The notes beneath the pieces were generated by a model, which did not search any database, was not told the origin of the DNA, and worked only from the letters and a program-made list of their open reading frames with translations. A stretch of 64,000 nt of DNA, taken from the NCBI GenBank assembly GCA_012845835.1, contig JABAKD010000003.1, positions 2,045,984-2,109,983 of the forward strand, written 5' to 3'. Of the stretch, positions 11,581-21,459 are shown piece after piece. This stretch comes from Undaria pinnatifida (taxonomy: Eukaryota; Sar; Phaeophyceae; Laminariales; Alariaceae). A program made the translations under genes and the position numbers. How positions within the stretch are numbered: position 1 is the stretch's first letter; every line of letters starts with the position of its first letter.

Positions 11581-12450
11581 GAAGTTTTGCCGGCGTGCTT
11601 GCGCTTTCATACGAACGCATTTGTTTGGGCTTAATGATCCGCGTCGACCTTTTGTCGCCGTTTCATACTGCGCCCAGGTAGTTGGGGGGGGGTAAATGTT
11701 GCGGGGGGGAAGTGGCTTGGTACTGCACGTTGACTTTTTGTCGATGATTCGCACTGTCGCCCGAGGCATCGTACTAGTCAACACCTCGCGCTGGGATTTT
11801 GCCGGCGTGCTGTGCTCTCATACGAACGCCTTGGTTTGGTCTTGATGATCCGCGTCGACCTTTCGTCGCCGTTTCACACTTTCGCCCGTGACATTATACC
11901 TATCCGCACGTCACGTTAGCCTTTTGCCAGCGTGCTGCACTTTTATACGAACGCCTTTTAGCTCGGTACTTGGCATCGACCTTTTGCCGATGTTTTGCAC
12001 TTTCGCCTCAGTAGTCAGCTCAGTTCTGCTCATCGCGGTGGCCTTTTGCCAGACTGAGTGACCATACCAAATCTCCACTCGATCACCCCCTACATACCGA
12101 TTGCAATCCTATACATATAATATTTATAAATATGCCAAACCGTAGTACATTCCCCCCCAGCCGGTTGGCCTGGCATAGGTCAGCCACGCGATACCATCGA
12201 CAGTGTACGCTGATAACACCATTATTTATCGACTTAATTCTGCTCCTTGAGCTGGTTGGTCGTTTTTCGGCACACTGAGTGACCATGCAAACTTCCCACT
12301 CGGTCACCACCTACATACCGCTTGAAATTATCTTCATCTATACGTATGGCTCTGGCAAGCCGTTGTACCTTCTCCCCCAGCCGGTTGGCCTGAGACAGAT
12401 CAGATATGCGATACCGTACACGGTGTAGGCTGATAACAACAATAGTATTT
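11581..12450. repeat. Two families of divergent tandem repeats
   Basis: First family: three diverged units near 11,585, 11,795 and 11,920, each with TTTTGCCGGCGTGCT, TTCATACGAACGC and a GTCGACCTTTTG piece. Second family: two units of about 210 bases near 12,050 and 12,275, each with ACTGAGTGACCAT, CCCCCAGCCGGTTGGCCTG and a GTGTACGCTGATAACA piece. No gene is supported. Confidence 0.75.
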
Positions 12451-12607
12451 CATTTTTTACAAAAGGACTATTATACGAACGCCGTTTTATCCTGTACTTA
12501 CTATGCAATTCTCATCTTATTCGTACACATATGGGTCCGCAAATGAGAACGACCTGTTTTTTTCCTGGAAATTTATTTGTGATTTGTTTTCTCTAAGGAG
12601 CAAATCA

Positions 12608-13432
12608 AAATTGGTAGAAATACGAGAACTCACCGCCAAATTTCCAGCTCTGAAAGAGAACAAGAACCGCGGCTCTGTGGGAAAGAGAGGCAGCCGCATC
12701 GTCTCGACAGCAAAGGGGTGTGTTCGTCGCTATTCCCGTCTTGACGGACCCCTTGTGGCCGAAGCACGGTACTTGGGTCTGGCGACTGGCTTGTCTCTCC
12801 GAGCTGCTGCAAAATTGCTGATCGGTCGTCCCCGCCTCGTTTTCCAGGTCAAAAATGGGGCCGGAGCTAGGCTCTCCGACCACAAAATGTTGGATTGCCC
12901 GGCATCCCAAGACCCACAGGCCCGTTGCTCTGGCACCCGTTTTCAATTTGGACGGTTGCAGCATGAGGCAGCGTGAGGGGTCTTGGCTCGTTACCGCGGT
13001 ACAAACACGCAGTGCTGCTGTAAAAATCGAGTGTCGCTTGTTTTTTTTTATTTTTACAGGAGCACCGCGTGTTTGTACTGCTGTAACGAGCCAATACCCC
13101 GCACGCTGCCTCACGCTGCAAGCGTCCAAATTGGAAACGGATTCCGGAGCAACGGGCCTGTAGGTCTTGGGGTACCGGGCGAGCCAGCGTTTTGTGCTTG
13201 GAGAGCCAAGCTTCGGCCCTATATTGTGTTCCTGAAAAACGGAGACGACAGAGTGGCAATTTCTGCAGCTTAGTGAGTCAAGCCTCATCGCCAAACCCAA
13301 CCACCATGCTTTCGCAACGCGGGGTGAGTCGAGACGGGAGTTGCGACGAACACACCTCGGTCTGAGTACAGTCACACCGTGCCGCGTGTTTGCACTAGAG
13401 CGGTCACGCCCGAGCTCTACCAAAAATGCAAA
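12608..13432. repeat. Long inverted repeat (foldback)
   Basis: The left arm (about 12,608-13,030) and right arm (about 13,050-13,432) are diverged reverse complements around a T-rich centre of about 20 bases. Matching blocks include the CTCGTTACCGCGGTACAAACAC piece beside the centre. Farther out are CCAAGACCCACAGGCCCGTTGCT and TTCAATTTGGACGGTTGCAGC, each with a near complement on the other arm. Open frames across it (12,503-12,976 plus; 13,489-12,605 minus) are a consequence of the repeat. A transcript could fold into a very long hairpin. Confidence 0.8.
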
Positions 13433-13756
13433 TTTGGATCTTCGCCTCGGGGGCTCTTTACATTTTTCTTGCGACCGGGAAAACAACAAAAAAAAAAAAA
13501 ATCCTGGAAAAAACAGGTAGTTATCCTATGCGGACTACTGCAGTAAGAAGCACAACCTGTCAACTTTTGCTGTTGCCTTGTCAAGAGCAAAAAACAACCC
13601 GCGGTGACATGGTTTAATCCCATCATCTCGCAGGCGCGCCTGCACATCTTAGCTCTATGGCACCCGTGCTGAGCTGTACAAACCAACACGACTGGGTCTA
13701 AGCTACCATCATCAAACCGTGCAAACCGTGATAACCTCGTACAGTTGAAACTGTCT
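13433..13756. other. Left flank of the Ty3 insertion
   Basis: This contains an A-run (13,487-13,500). From about 13,700 it carries the left part of the dispersed repeat whose uninterrupted relative is at 9,660-9,775. No gene was recognised. Confidence 0.6.
13753..13756. repeat. Left target-site duplication GTCT
   Basis: GTCT directly before the left LTR matches GTCT directly after the right LTR. Joining the flanks with one copy recreates the order seen in the related site at 9.7 kb. Confidence 0.85.
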
Positions 13757-14197
13757 TGTTGCGGCGGATTGACATGACGTCACATGAAATCCCGTGGCGG
13801 AATGCTTCCTAGGTCTGTATAACGCCGATCAGTCTAGAAAGCGTGCTGCTCACGGCCTCAGTCCAAAAACACACAAAACCAAACGAGGGAAAAAGGAACC
13901 TGAACTTGATCTGACACGAGTGTGAGTGACTGCGAACCGAGCTTGAGTACAGCTATCGTTACCGTGAGGCATTGTTGGAAGTTTCGTCCGGAGATCTGTT
14001 ATATTGTACGAGCTCTTGGAAGAGGACTGCGTGGTACGAGACTGGTGTTTGCAGGCAGCTGTTGCAACAAGCAGACGGGAGGGATCAGCCTGAAGGTAGA
14101 CACGGAGGAAACGAACTTGAAGCGGTGAGAGAGTTGGGACAAGGGATTGGAGACTTGGGTACGTGTGACTAAAATAGCTCTTTATCCGTTCGTTACA
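13757..14197 (+). repeat. 5' LTR
   Basis: This 441-base LTR begins TGTTGCGGCGG and ends CGTTACA. It is identical to the right LTR except at two positions. A TTATATTG sequence near 13,999-14,006 could act as a TATA-like element, but the transcription start cannot be placed from sequence alone. Confidence 0.97.
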
Positions 14198-14215
14198 TGG
14201 GGCTTCAGCTGGGAT
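14198..14215 (+). other. Putative primer-binding site
   Basis: TGGGGCTTCAGCTGGGAT starts at the first base after the LTR. It begins with TGG, as a site complementary to a tRNA 3' CCA end should. I cannot name the tRNA. Confidence 0.45.
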
Positions 14216-16660
14216 CCGTGTGGGTTGATAGTCTCGCTTGACGCAGGTAGAAGTACGGTCGTAAATGCGCAGGTAGAAGTGCAGCTGCATGCCAAGCCAA
14301 TTTTGGTTGAAATAATGTATATAATTTAGCATGGGAAAAAAGGAGTAGTCTAAAATTGAATGAATTTTACAGGATGTTGAAGAAAATTCCATGGCAGTTC
14401 AACTCTATATTATCATGTTGAAAATCTCGCTTGTGCAGCAAAATTTCGCTTGAAGCAGCATCGCGAACCCCACACGCTGCAGGATAATCACAGGCAGACA
14501 CCGCAGAAATAGAAGCAGCAGCAATACAGCAGGCCGCATGAGTGATGAGAATCGGTGGTCGTGATCTCTAGATAGTCGAGGCGAGGAATGAGACGCTTGA
14601 TAGTTCAGACATGATGAGGAGTCACGCGGTCCATGCTACGCACAGCAGTACATGCAGAGAGCAAACGAGATTCTCCCCGCTTTGACTGACACACTATTTT
14701 TTTTGTATGCGCTGCAGCAGACGAAACGTTGGTACGTATGCATCAATGGTATAAATTGTTCCGCAAAGCATGCATTTTTTCTGCTTTCGTGCTCGTACTT
14801 ACTCTTACGACGAGTATTTCTGCATTCTTGTACCAGGTATGTATGTCATCGTGCTGTATACATGCGTATCATATGTTCTGTATGTCGTTTGTGATATGCT
14901 CTTGTTTTTTTCTGCTGCACCATTTTTGACGCCAAACTGACCGGGTATACCTGCCTGAAAAAATATTTTTCGTTTGTTTGGGTACACCCGTACGTACTCA
15001 ATCGATAACGGATGCATACAGCAAGCGATGGTACAATGCGATCTCACAACTGGAGTGTATTTTAATTTTGACAATAATATCCGTAAACCAAATGTTTCAC
15101 ATTTTGAACTGGAAAAGACATACATGCTTCCCTGCCTGCTAGTAAGCCTTGCCTAAATGCAAGTTGGGGGGGTATTTATGTAGGCAGGATGGTGAGAAGG
15201 GAGTAGTAACATGAACTGTTGAGCCAGTAACATAATATAGTAGTAGTAAAAATATTATACATCATTTGCTCATACATATACCTACTACTACTGCTGTATA
15301 GACTATATGGTCAAAACAATGTACATTTGTGAGTATCGAGTATTATATGTATACGTTATTATTGGGGTTACTTGTTTGTTGCACTTTTTTGTAGTCTATA
15401 GCACGAGAAATCGATTGGTCTGGAGGATTAGCAATTGCTGTACGGAAGAATAGTACATACACACTGTACAGGTTGGTCTTGTTTATTGTACCTTGTATAG
15501 AACAGTACACAAGTTGGTATTTATACTACGCGAAATCGTAATCTACGGGCTGGGTTATTTTGGAAAAATATAGCAAGGGCTGACTAAGTTGTATAAAATG
15601 TAAGAAGTAGATTAAATAATACGAGACCAATAGGACATCGGGAAAGGATTATCATCAGTGCCGATGACGAGTAAGTTCATACGTGATAAGTCACTGTAGG
15701 GATGTGCTTGCGTTCATCATACGGGTTGAAAATGAGTTCGGGTCTGTTAGTTGATCTACACTTGTTGCATACTGTGAGACGACCGTAAGGCAAGGGTTTT
15801 TTTGCAGGCAATTTGTTTTTGGCCTTTGTGATGGGGATTTTGCGTCTTCGCAGGTTGTATAGGCACTGCAAGGTCGTTCTCACAGGTGTTTCAAGAGTAG
15901 TGATACTGCATACTGGTTCTGGTTTTTAATTTTGTATGGGGAATGTAAGCCTTTCTATAGCTGCTCTTTGTCATGCTAAGAACTTACCGGAATTGGAAAC
16001 ATGGTTTAGGAACATTATCATATTGGAATGGGAAGGGGGGAAGCTCGGTAAGTACGTTGGAATTTTGGGGATTGTAAATAATGCATCAATAGGGGGAATC
16101 TTGATAAGTACGTTGGAATTTTGAGGTTTGTAAATAATACATTAATATCAATCAGTGTTGTGTCTTAGATGCCTAAGGGATTCCATACCTTACTCTGTTA
16201 GTAAAGACTCGAGCTTTTGAAGGGCGGCATTTCCGAAGGATTACGTGTATATTATCATAAGGGGACAACTTTCAACAAACCAGAAAGGTAAATATGCATG
16301 TACTCGAAACCTTTCACCACCCCTCTTTCCCACCCACCTTGTCCCAAGCCACTGTTTATACCCGTTTAGTGCGGACAACTTGGTGTTACTAGACTCCATC
16401 GATCCCCTGGACTCCATTCGTCTCCCTAGACTGCATCGTTGGATATCATCTTCACCTTATACGACGCAGCTTCGTCGAGTACATCGTGTACCACGCAGCC
16501 TCATCGAGTCCGTCGCATACTGCACAGCTCCTACTGCACAGCTCCATTCGTCGGATACAACACAGCGTCGTCGAGTCCGTCGTGTCATCTTACTCTACAC
16601 GACAGCAAAGCGAGAGGTTTCGTCAAAGGGAAACGGGCGGCGTCCCGGGGAGGGGGGGGG
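14216..16660 (+). other. Long AT-rich internal leader of the retrotransposon
   Basis: About 2.4 kb between the primer site and the first gag-like frame shows no capsid, zinc knuckle or other domain in any frame. It is more AT-rich than the rest of the element. It includes a direct repeat with GATAAGTACGTTGGAATTTT-like units near 16,048 and 16,106. A further group of CGTCGAGTCCGTCG-like units lies at 16,460-16,590. It may be an untranslated leader, a decayed gag, or an insertion in this copy. Confidence 0.5.
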
Positions 16661-16830
16661 GAGTGATTGGAGGAAATAACATGGCAGGGAGAGGGGGACC
16701 TTTTTGGGGACCTTTTGGTGCACCCTACCCGAGGGGACGGGGGGGGAGGAGTGATTGGAGGAAATAACATGGCAGGAAGAGGGGGATCTTTTTGGGGACC
16801 TTTTGGTATACCTTACCCGAGGGGAGGCCC
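16661..16830 (+). repeat. Tandem duplication, about 88-bp unit
   Basis: Two adjacent copies contain GTGATTGGAGGAAATAACATGG and TTTTTGGGGACCTTTTGG. Each carries an ATG in an MAGRGG context, so the duplication doubles the likely gag start. Confidence 0.9.
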
Positions 16831-17341
16831 ACCACAGGGTGGCCCGCCACAGACCGGCCAGGCTGGAGGCTCACCACAGGGCGGCCAGGTTGGATGGGGC
16901 CCACAGGGCGGTGCAGGACGAGGGGCAGCAAGACCGGCAAATCCTGTAGGAGCGGGACGCGGGTACAATCAGATGTCCCCTCCCTCCCTACCGTCACCCT
17001 TCGGAATCGGAGGACGATGGGGTCCACAGGCAGCCCCAAGAGGAGCACCACCGAACCCTATATCGCGAGGAGGACCTCCGATAGCGCCACCGATGCCGCC
17101 AAGGCCGCCGCAGCAACAACAGCCAGGGTATGCTAGCCAACAACCACCGAACCCTATATCGCGAGGAGGACCTCCGATGGCGCCACCGATGCCGCCAAGG
17201 CCGTCGCAGCAACAACAGCCAGGGTACGCTAGCCAACAACAGCAAGGGTTCGCTGGCCAACAACAGCCAGGGTTTGCTGGCCAACAACAGCCAGGGTTTG
17301 CTGGTCAACAACAGCCAGGGTTCGCTGGCCAACAGCAGTGA
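16769..17341 (+). CDS. Gag-like low-complexity protein of the Ty3 element
   Basis: The frame is open from 16,667; the ATG at 16,769 (MAGRGGSFWGPFG) follows the 88-base duplication and is my preferred start. The product is rich in glycine, proline and glutamine. Its end has an 11-residue-type block (NPISRGGPP...MPPRP) twice, followed by four or more GFAGQQQP repeats, stopping at TGA 17,339-17,341. I see no capsid fold or CCHC zinc knuckle. It sits where gag should be, one frame away from the protease, so expression of the downstream part would need a frameshift or separate start. The shortness and lack of capsid suggest that most of gag is lost or highly diverged. The assignment as gag is by position only. 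Confidence 0.5.
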   Translation: MAGRGGSFWGPFGIPYPRGGPPQGGPPQTGQAGGSPQGGQVGWGPQGGAGRGAARPANPVGAGRGYNQMSPPSLPSPFGIGGRWGPQAAPRGAPPNPISRGGPPIAPPMPPRPPQQQQPGYASQQPPNPISRGGPPMAPPMPPRPSQQQQPGYASQQQQGFAGQQQPGFAGQQQPGFAGQQQPGFAGQQQ

Positions 17342-17429
17342 GGGTTCACTGGTCAACAGCAGCCAAAGTTCAGAGAGTTCCGCTCACCGATCGGGAATGG
17401 GAGCACTGCAAACTAAGACGTCACAGGTT

Positions 17430-18191
17430 TGGGTTCATGCAACGTTGTGGCATGCAACGAGCTCGAGCCGGCGACTTCCGATAGCGGTGCTGGTGGATAC
17501 TGAGGCGGTTGGAGGAAACTACGTGTCACGGCAGTTCATCGAACCCATTGAAGAACGTGATGGTTGCGGAAAGTCGCTGATAAATCCAACGGGAGACGGC
17601 CTACTCCGCACAGCAAACCCAAAGAACAGCGCCATACCCGCGATGGAAGTGGTAGGCTCGTGCTTGCTACCACTAGTCTTTGCACCGGTCGACCAAATCT
17701 TCCGCGTGAAGTTCAGGGTGGTGAAAGGACTTCCGTATGCGATGGTGCTTGGAGCCGCGTGCATGAAGGACAATCGAAGCATCCTCAGCTTCGATGGGGA
17801 GGAGGGTTTCCGGCCGACACCATCCTCAGCGTGGGTACCATTCGCCTCGAAGGAGGTCGGAGAGGCCGCGGCAGGGGCGATGTATGCCGAATGGGAACAC
17901 TATTGCGCGGTGAAGCCGTCAACGGACGAGCTAGAACCGGACGAAATGGCGGGACCGAAGATCCCGGCGGGGATTATGGAGTTAGGAAACTCTGTTTGGG
18001 AGGACGAAGGCACTCTGCACTGGAAACTACGCATTGCGAAAAACATAGAGGTTCCAGGTGGTACCAGTATCCAGGTAGACGCTTTTGTCAAAGGCCCTCA
18101 TCCTCAAGTGCAGCAGCTCGTAGTGGTAGAGCAAACTAACCGCTATGATCTTAAACTAGGAGTGGATCTAGGAGTGCCAAGGGGGGCATAG
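17430..18191 (+). pseudogene. Retropepsin-like protease region of the Ty3 polyprotein
   Basis: The frame shared with the reverse transcriptase gives an aspartic protease: the active-site loop reads IAVLVDTEAVGGNYVS (DTE at 17,496-17,504), where retropepsins have DTG or DSG. A second hydrophobic block ending MVLGAACMKDN fits the ILG motif and flap end. The protease would cut the polyprotein. Glycine to glutamate at the third active-site position is expected to impair it. A further region of about 140 residues leads to TAG at 18,189-18,191, after which the same frame continues, so the stop appears to interrupt one polyprotein. Confidence 0.75.
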
Positions 18192-19595
18192 TGGTGGTTT
18201 CCAGGTATACCACTTCAATGTAAGTTGTCGAATGTTACCCAGGATAATGTGAAGATCCAGGGGGGGCTGGTGATTGCGACGGTTTACGCTGTTAACAATT
18301 TCGATCGGGAACGCATGAAGTCACTCATGAACCCGGTGTCGGAGAAACCGACACGCCCCAAACAGGACGAGGGGATCAAAAGGAAAGACAAGAGGAGACC
18401 ACCGGAGCAATGCAACAAAGGGGGTGAAATCGCAGAGATTCCGAACGAAGCCCCCAAGGTGGACCTGAGAGAGGCCAACTTCGGACAGCTCAGTCCGAAC
18501 GAAAATGACACATTGATGGGCATTCTCAACGAGTACATCGATGTGTTCGCGGTCAACCCCAAGAGCGTACCAGCGTGCAAAGGAGTGCCCATGCGACTGG
18601 AGTTCAAATATCCCAACGTCAAGCCATACGTAGCGCCCATTCGACACTACAGCCCGGAACAGCGCGAGATGATTCAAACTGAGGTGGTGAAACTCTTGAA
18701 GAATGGATCCATTCGGGAATCAACTTCCGAGTGGGCCGCCAATTGTTCGACGGTTCGCAAGAAAGATGGGACAGTGCGGGTTGTACAGGATTTTCGAGGT
18801 ATCAATACCCTTCTCAAATCACAGAGTGGTGGACTCGGAGACTTGCAGCATATTATGGATGAGATGGAAGGGTCGAAGCATTTCTCTAGCATCGATTTAG
18901 CTTCAGGATTCTTACAGCTCGAGATCCATGAGGATGATCGATACCTGACAGCATTTCGAGACGCTGACGGAAAGCTGTACGAATACGTTCGCTGCGGCTT
19001 CGGGTTGAAGACAGTGCCTTCGGCGTTTGCCAACTACGTTGGAGGGCGACTGTTAACCGTCAAGGATAGGGGAATCAAGAATTGGTTGGACGACATCGCC
19101 ATCCCGTCGAAAACCCTTGAAGGTCAGTGGGTACTGCTTCGAGAAACGTTAGAGTGTCTAAGGCAAGGACTTTTAACCGTAAATCTTCAGAAATCGCATT
19201 TCTGTCAGTCGGTCATGGAGTTCGTCGGCATGATCGTGGATAGACTTGGTACCAGGCCAGCCCCGAGCAAGATCGATGCTATCACGCAGCTGTCCAGGCC
19301 GAACACGGTGGAGGAAGTGCGAGTGTTGCTGGGAATGACAGGATATTTACGACAGTTCGTACCCCAGTATAGCACGGTGGTGGCGCCCATTTCCGACTTG
19401 CTGAGAGATCCAAGGTTCAGAACCAAGAGAGCGAAGAAAGAGAAAGTCCCATGGGGAGAAGAGCAGAACAAAGCTTTTGATGCGCTTATCGAAGCTTTGA
19501 CGTCACCTCCAATCCTAGCCCTGCCGGTGTGGACAGAACCGTTCTCGCTGTCCACCGATGCCAGTGAGATAGGAGCAGGAGCGGTGCTAACATAA
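18192..19595 (+). pseudogene. Ty3-type reverse transcriptase
   Basis: This is a complete reverse transcriptase in the same frame as the protease. Visible motifs in order are RVVQDFRGIN (fingers), HFSSIDLASGFLQLEI (first catalytic aspartate), FGLKTVPSAFANYV, and NWLDDIAIPS (19,080 onward), where the usual YxDD reads WLDD with both aspartates kept. After these come the thumb and connection, with LLGMTGYLRQFVPQYS and VAPISDLLRDP. The enzyme copies element RNA into DNA. The frame ends at TAA 19,593-19,595 inside the start of RNase H. The same frame resumes directly after, so a single base change (CAA to TAA) would explain the stop. The phenylalanine or tyrosine position before LDD being tryptophan is unusual. 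Confidence 0.9.
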
Positions 19596-19905
19596 TGCAT
19601 TGAAGGAGTGGAAAAGGTGATCGCGTATGGCAGCAAAAGGTGGTCGAGAGGAGACTCCAAAAGGTCAGCAACGGACCGTGAATGCATGGCGGTCATGTGG
19701 GCAGTAAACAAATTCCAACCCTATCTTTGGGGACGACCGTTCACGCTCATCACGGACGGTTCGGCGTTGACTTGGCTCTTCAAAAGCCAATCTCTCACAC
19801 CAAAATACCACCGCTGGGCTCTGAGGTTGATGGAGCACGACATAACCTTGAAGTGGAGGCCGGGGACACAACATCAGCTCCCAGACGCCATGTCGCGGTT
19901 ACCGA
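19548..19905 (+). pseudogene. RNase H of the Ty3 polyprotein
   Basis: The domain starts with LSTDASEIGAGAVLT, is interrupted by the TAA at 19,593, then continues in frame: IAYGSKRWSRGDSKRSATDRE, ITDGSALTWLF, and LPDAMSRL at the end. The four catalytic acids (D in STDAS, E in RECMAVMW, D in TDGS, D in LPDAMS) can all be placed. RNase H degrades template RNA. From 19,906 to about 20,145 an acidic linker leads into the methyltransferase-like domain without a stop. Confidence 0.88.
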
Positions 19906-20145
19906 ACAAGAGCGTCGTGATCGAAAATTTCGACGACTCTTTTCCAGGAGACGAGTCGTTGCCAAACGTTTACAAAGGGCCACAGGGGCCAGTGCTCGAC
20001 GGTGTACACCTCGAAACCTTAGGAGTAGAAGATGTGGACGGGTCTAGTACTCAAAGTCTTACAGTACTTGCAGCCGTCGCACTCACACCCACAGACCCAT
20101 CAGAGGCAGATATTCAACAGGCCAAGCTTGTCGTTGCACCGGAGC

Positions 20146-20930
20146 TTCCAGTGGTGGTCATGCTCGACTGTGGGGGGGGAGGCAGCATCCTTGCATCAGA
20201 AGGGTTGCTGACGGTCAGGGAAGCAGTAGACCAGGACTGGAGAGCACTGGAACGCGTCAGAGCAAACGGACTGGACAAAGGTGCGAAGCTTCTTAGGGTG
20301 ACAACAGGGTCTCCGGAATGCCTAACCATGTTGAGAGAGGTGAAACCAGACGTAGTGGTCGGTGACGCCTGCAGGAGGTTTGAAGGGATACGAGAGAAGG
20401 AGGGAATATCCGGAGCGAGTAGCCTAGCCCAAGCTGTCATCGCTTCAGACGCACGAGTTTTCATACTCGAATGTGATTCCGTGGAGGAGGAAACGGACGT
20501 TCGTGGTAGGAATCAAGGGAGGCCTTGCCACAAAAAGGAAGTTAGCCGTTTGGAAGCGGAGGTTGGAGAAGGTATAGCAACCAGTTCAGGAATTAGGGGA
20601 ATTTCTGGGACGAAGAAGCGCATACTTCTTGAAAAGAGGTAACGGAGAGCGAACGATTTACTCGTTCAACGAACCCATCATCTCTTCTTTGAACCGTGCT
20701 CACATCATGGGGGAAAAGCCAACCGAAAGGTATATCGCACACCCAGCGGATGCGGCACGCCTTGAAGAAGCCGAAGAGTTGCACTTCAACGACTACGCCA
20801 AAATCACCACAGGGCAAGAGCACTACGTGGTCCCGCAAACGGTTAGCCAAAGCCCAGCAGCAAACGTCATCGCAGATTTCACGTCTCCTCCAATGCTACG
20901 AGCAGTATTAGTTGAACTAGCTGTTCAAGG
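20146..20930 (+). pseudogene. Cytosine-5 DNA methyltransferase-like domain inside the pol polyprotein
   Basis: Between RNase H and integrase lies a domain with the motif order of C5 methyltransferases (Pfam PF00145 family). Motif I reads VVVMLDCGGGGS (glycine loop at 20,166-20,183). It is followed by AVDQDWRALERVRANG, matching the acidic SAM-contact region. Motif IV reads DVVVGDACRRF (cysteine codon 20,370-20,372), with alanine where the usual proline stands. Motif VI is split: VFILE in one frame and NV in the next (near 20,469-20,475). Motif VIII-like RRKRTFVVG follows at 20,485-20,511, then AYFLKRG, ERTIYSFNEPII, IAHPADA and, as a poor motif X, VIADFTSPPML. A frame change near 20,470, a TAG at 20,575 and a short gap between motifs VI and VIII show that this copy is damaged. 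An intact relative could methylate cytosine in DNA. Confidence 0.8.
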
Positions 20931-21459
20931 CTTACTGGGAAAACCGGTACCAGAGGTGGCGGAACTAGAAGGGTTGGCCTGCATGGTGTTTGAAGATTAC
21001 CTCGCAGCATCGAAAGCCTTTGAGGTGACAATAGCGGTCACGAGATCGCAGGCAAAGGCCACTTCCCAGGAACCGGAGGTTGTCTGGGAGGCAGAACCGC
21101 CGTTACCTGAGGAGGAGGAGATGGAGAATGCAAAGGCGCAGACGGTCACTACTACTGAACTACCAGTGGAAGTTGATCGCCCACGCAAACGCAGGGGTCA
21201 GAGAGAGCCCATCCCGAGACCGAAACGGCAACGTGATCCGTTGGAAGAATCACCAAAGGACACCAGCAACCGTATAAGCGGATCAGGGAAAGAGGCCAAG
21301 GGGTCCCAGCGGTCAGAGCCATCCATGTTGGAAAGGGTGACAGCTATTCTCCAGGATTTGCCACAGCTGATGCAGAGACAGTGCGAAGATATGGTACTTG
21401 GCAAGATTCGGAAAGAACTCCAGGAAGCGGGAAACCGAGGATCAGGAGGTGGCGAATAA
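20931..21459 (+). pseudogene. Acidic and basic linker between methyltransferase-like domain and integrase
   Basis: This is in frame with both neighbours. It contains an acidic run (PEEEEME) and two basic clusters (RPRKRRGQ and PRPKRQR) that resemble nuclear localisation signals. A probable amphipathic helix (MLERVTAILQDLPQLMQRQ) comes before TAA at 21,457-21,459. The integrase frame continues directly after that stop in the same register. The function is unknown. A role in nuclear entry or as a spacer between enzymes is inference. Confidence 0.6.

Noticed and set aside
12605-13489. 294-codon minus-strand frame and plus-strand partners
   Set aside because: They run across both arms of the long inverted repeat and read the same sequence twice in opposite sense.
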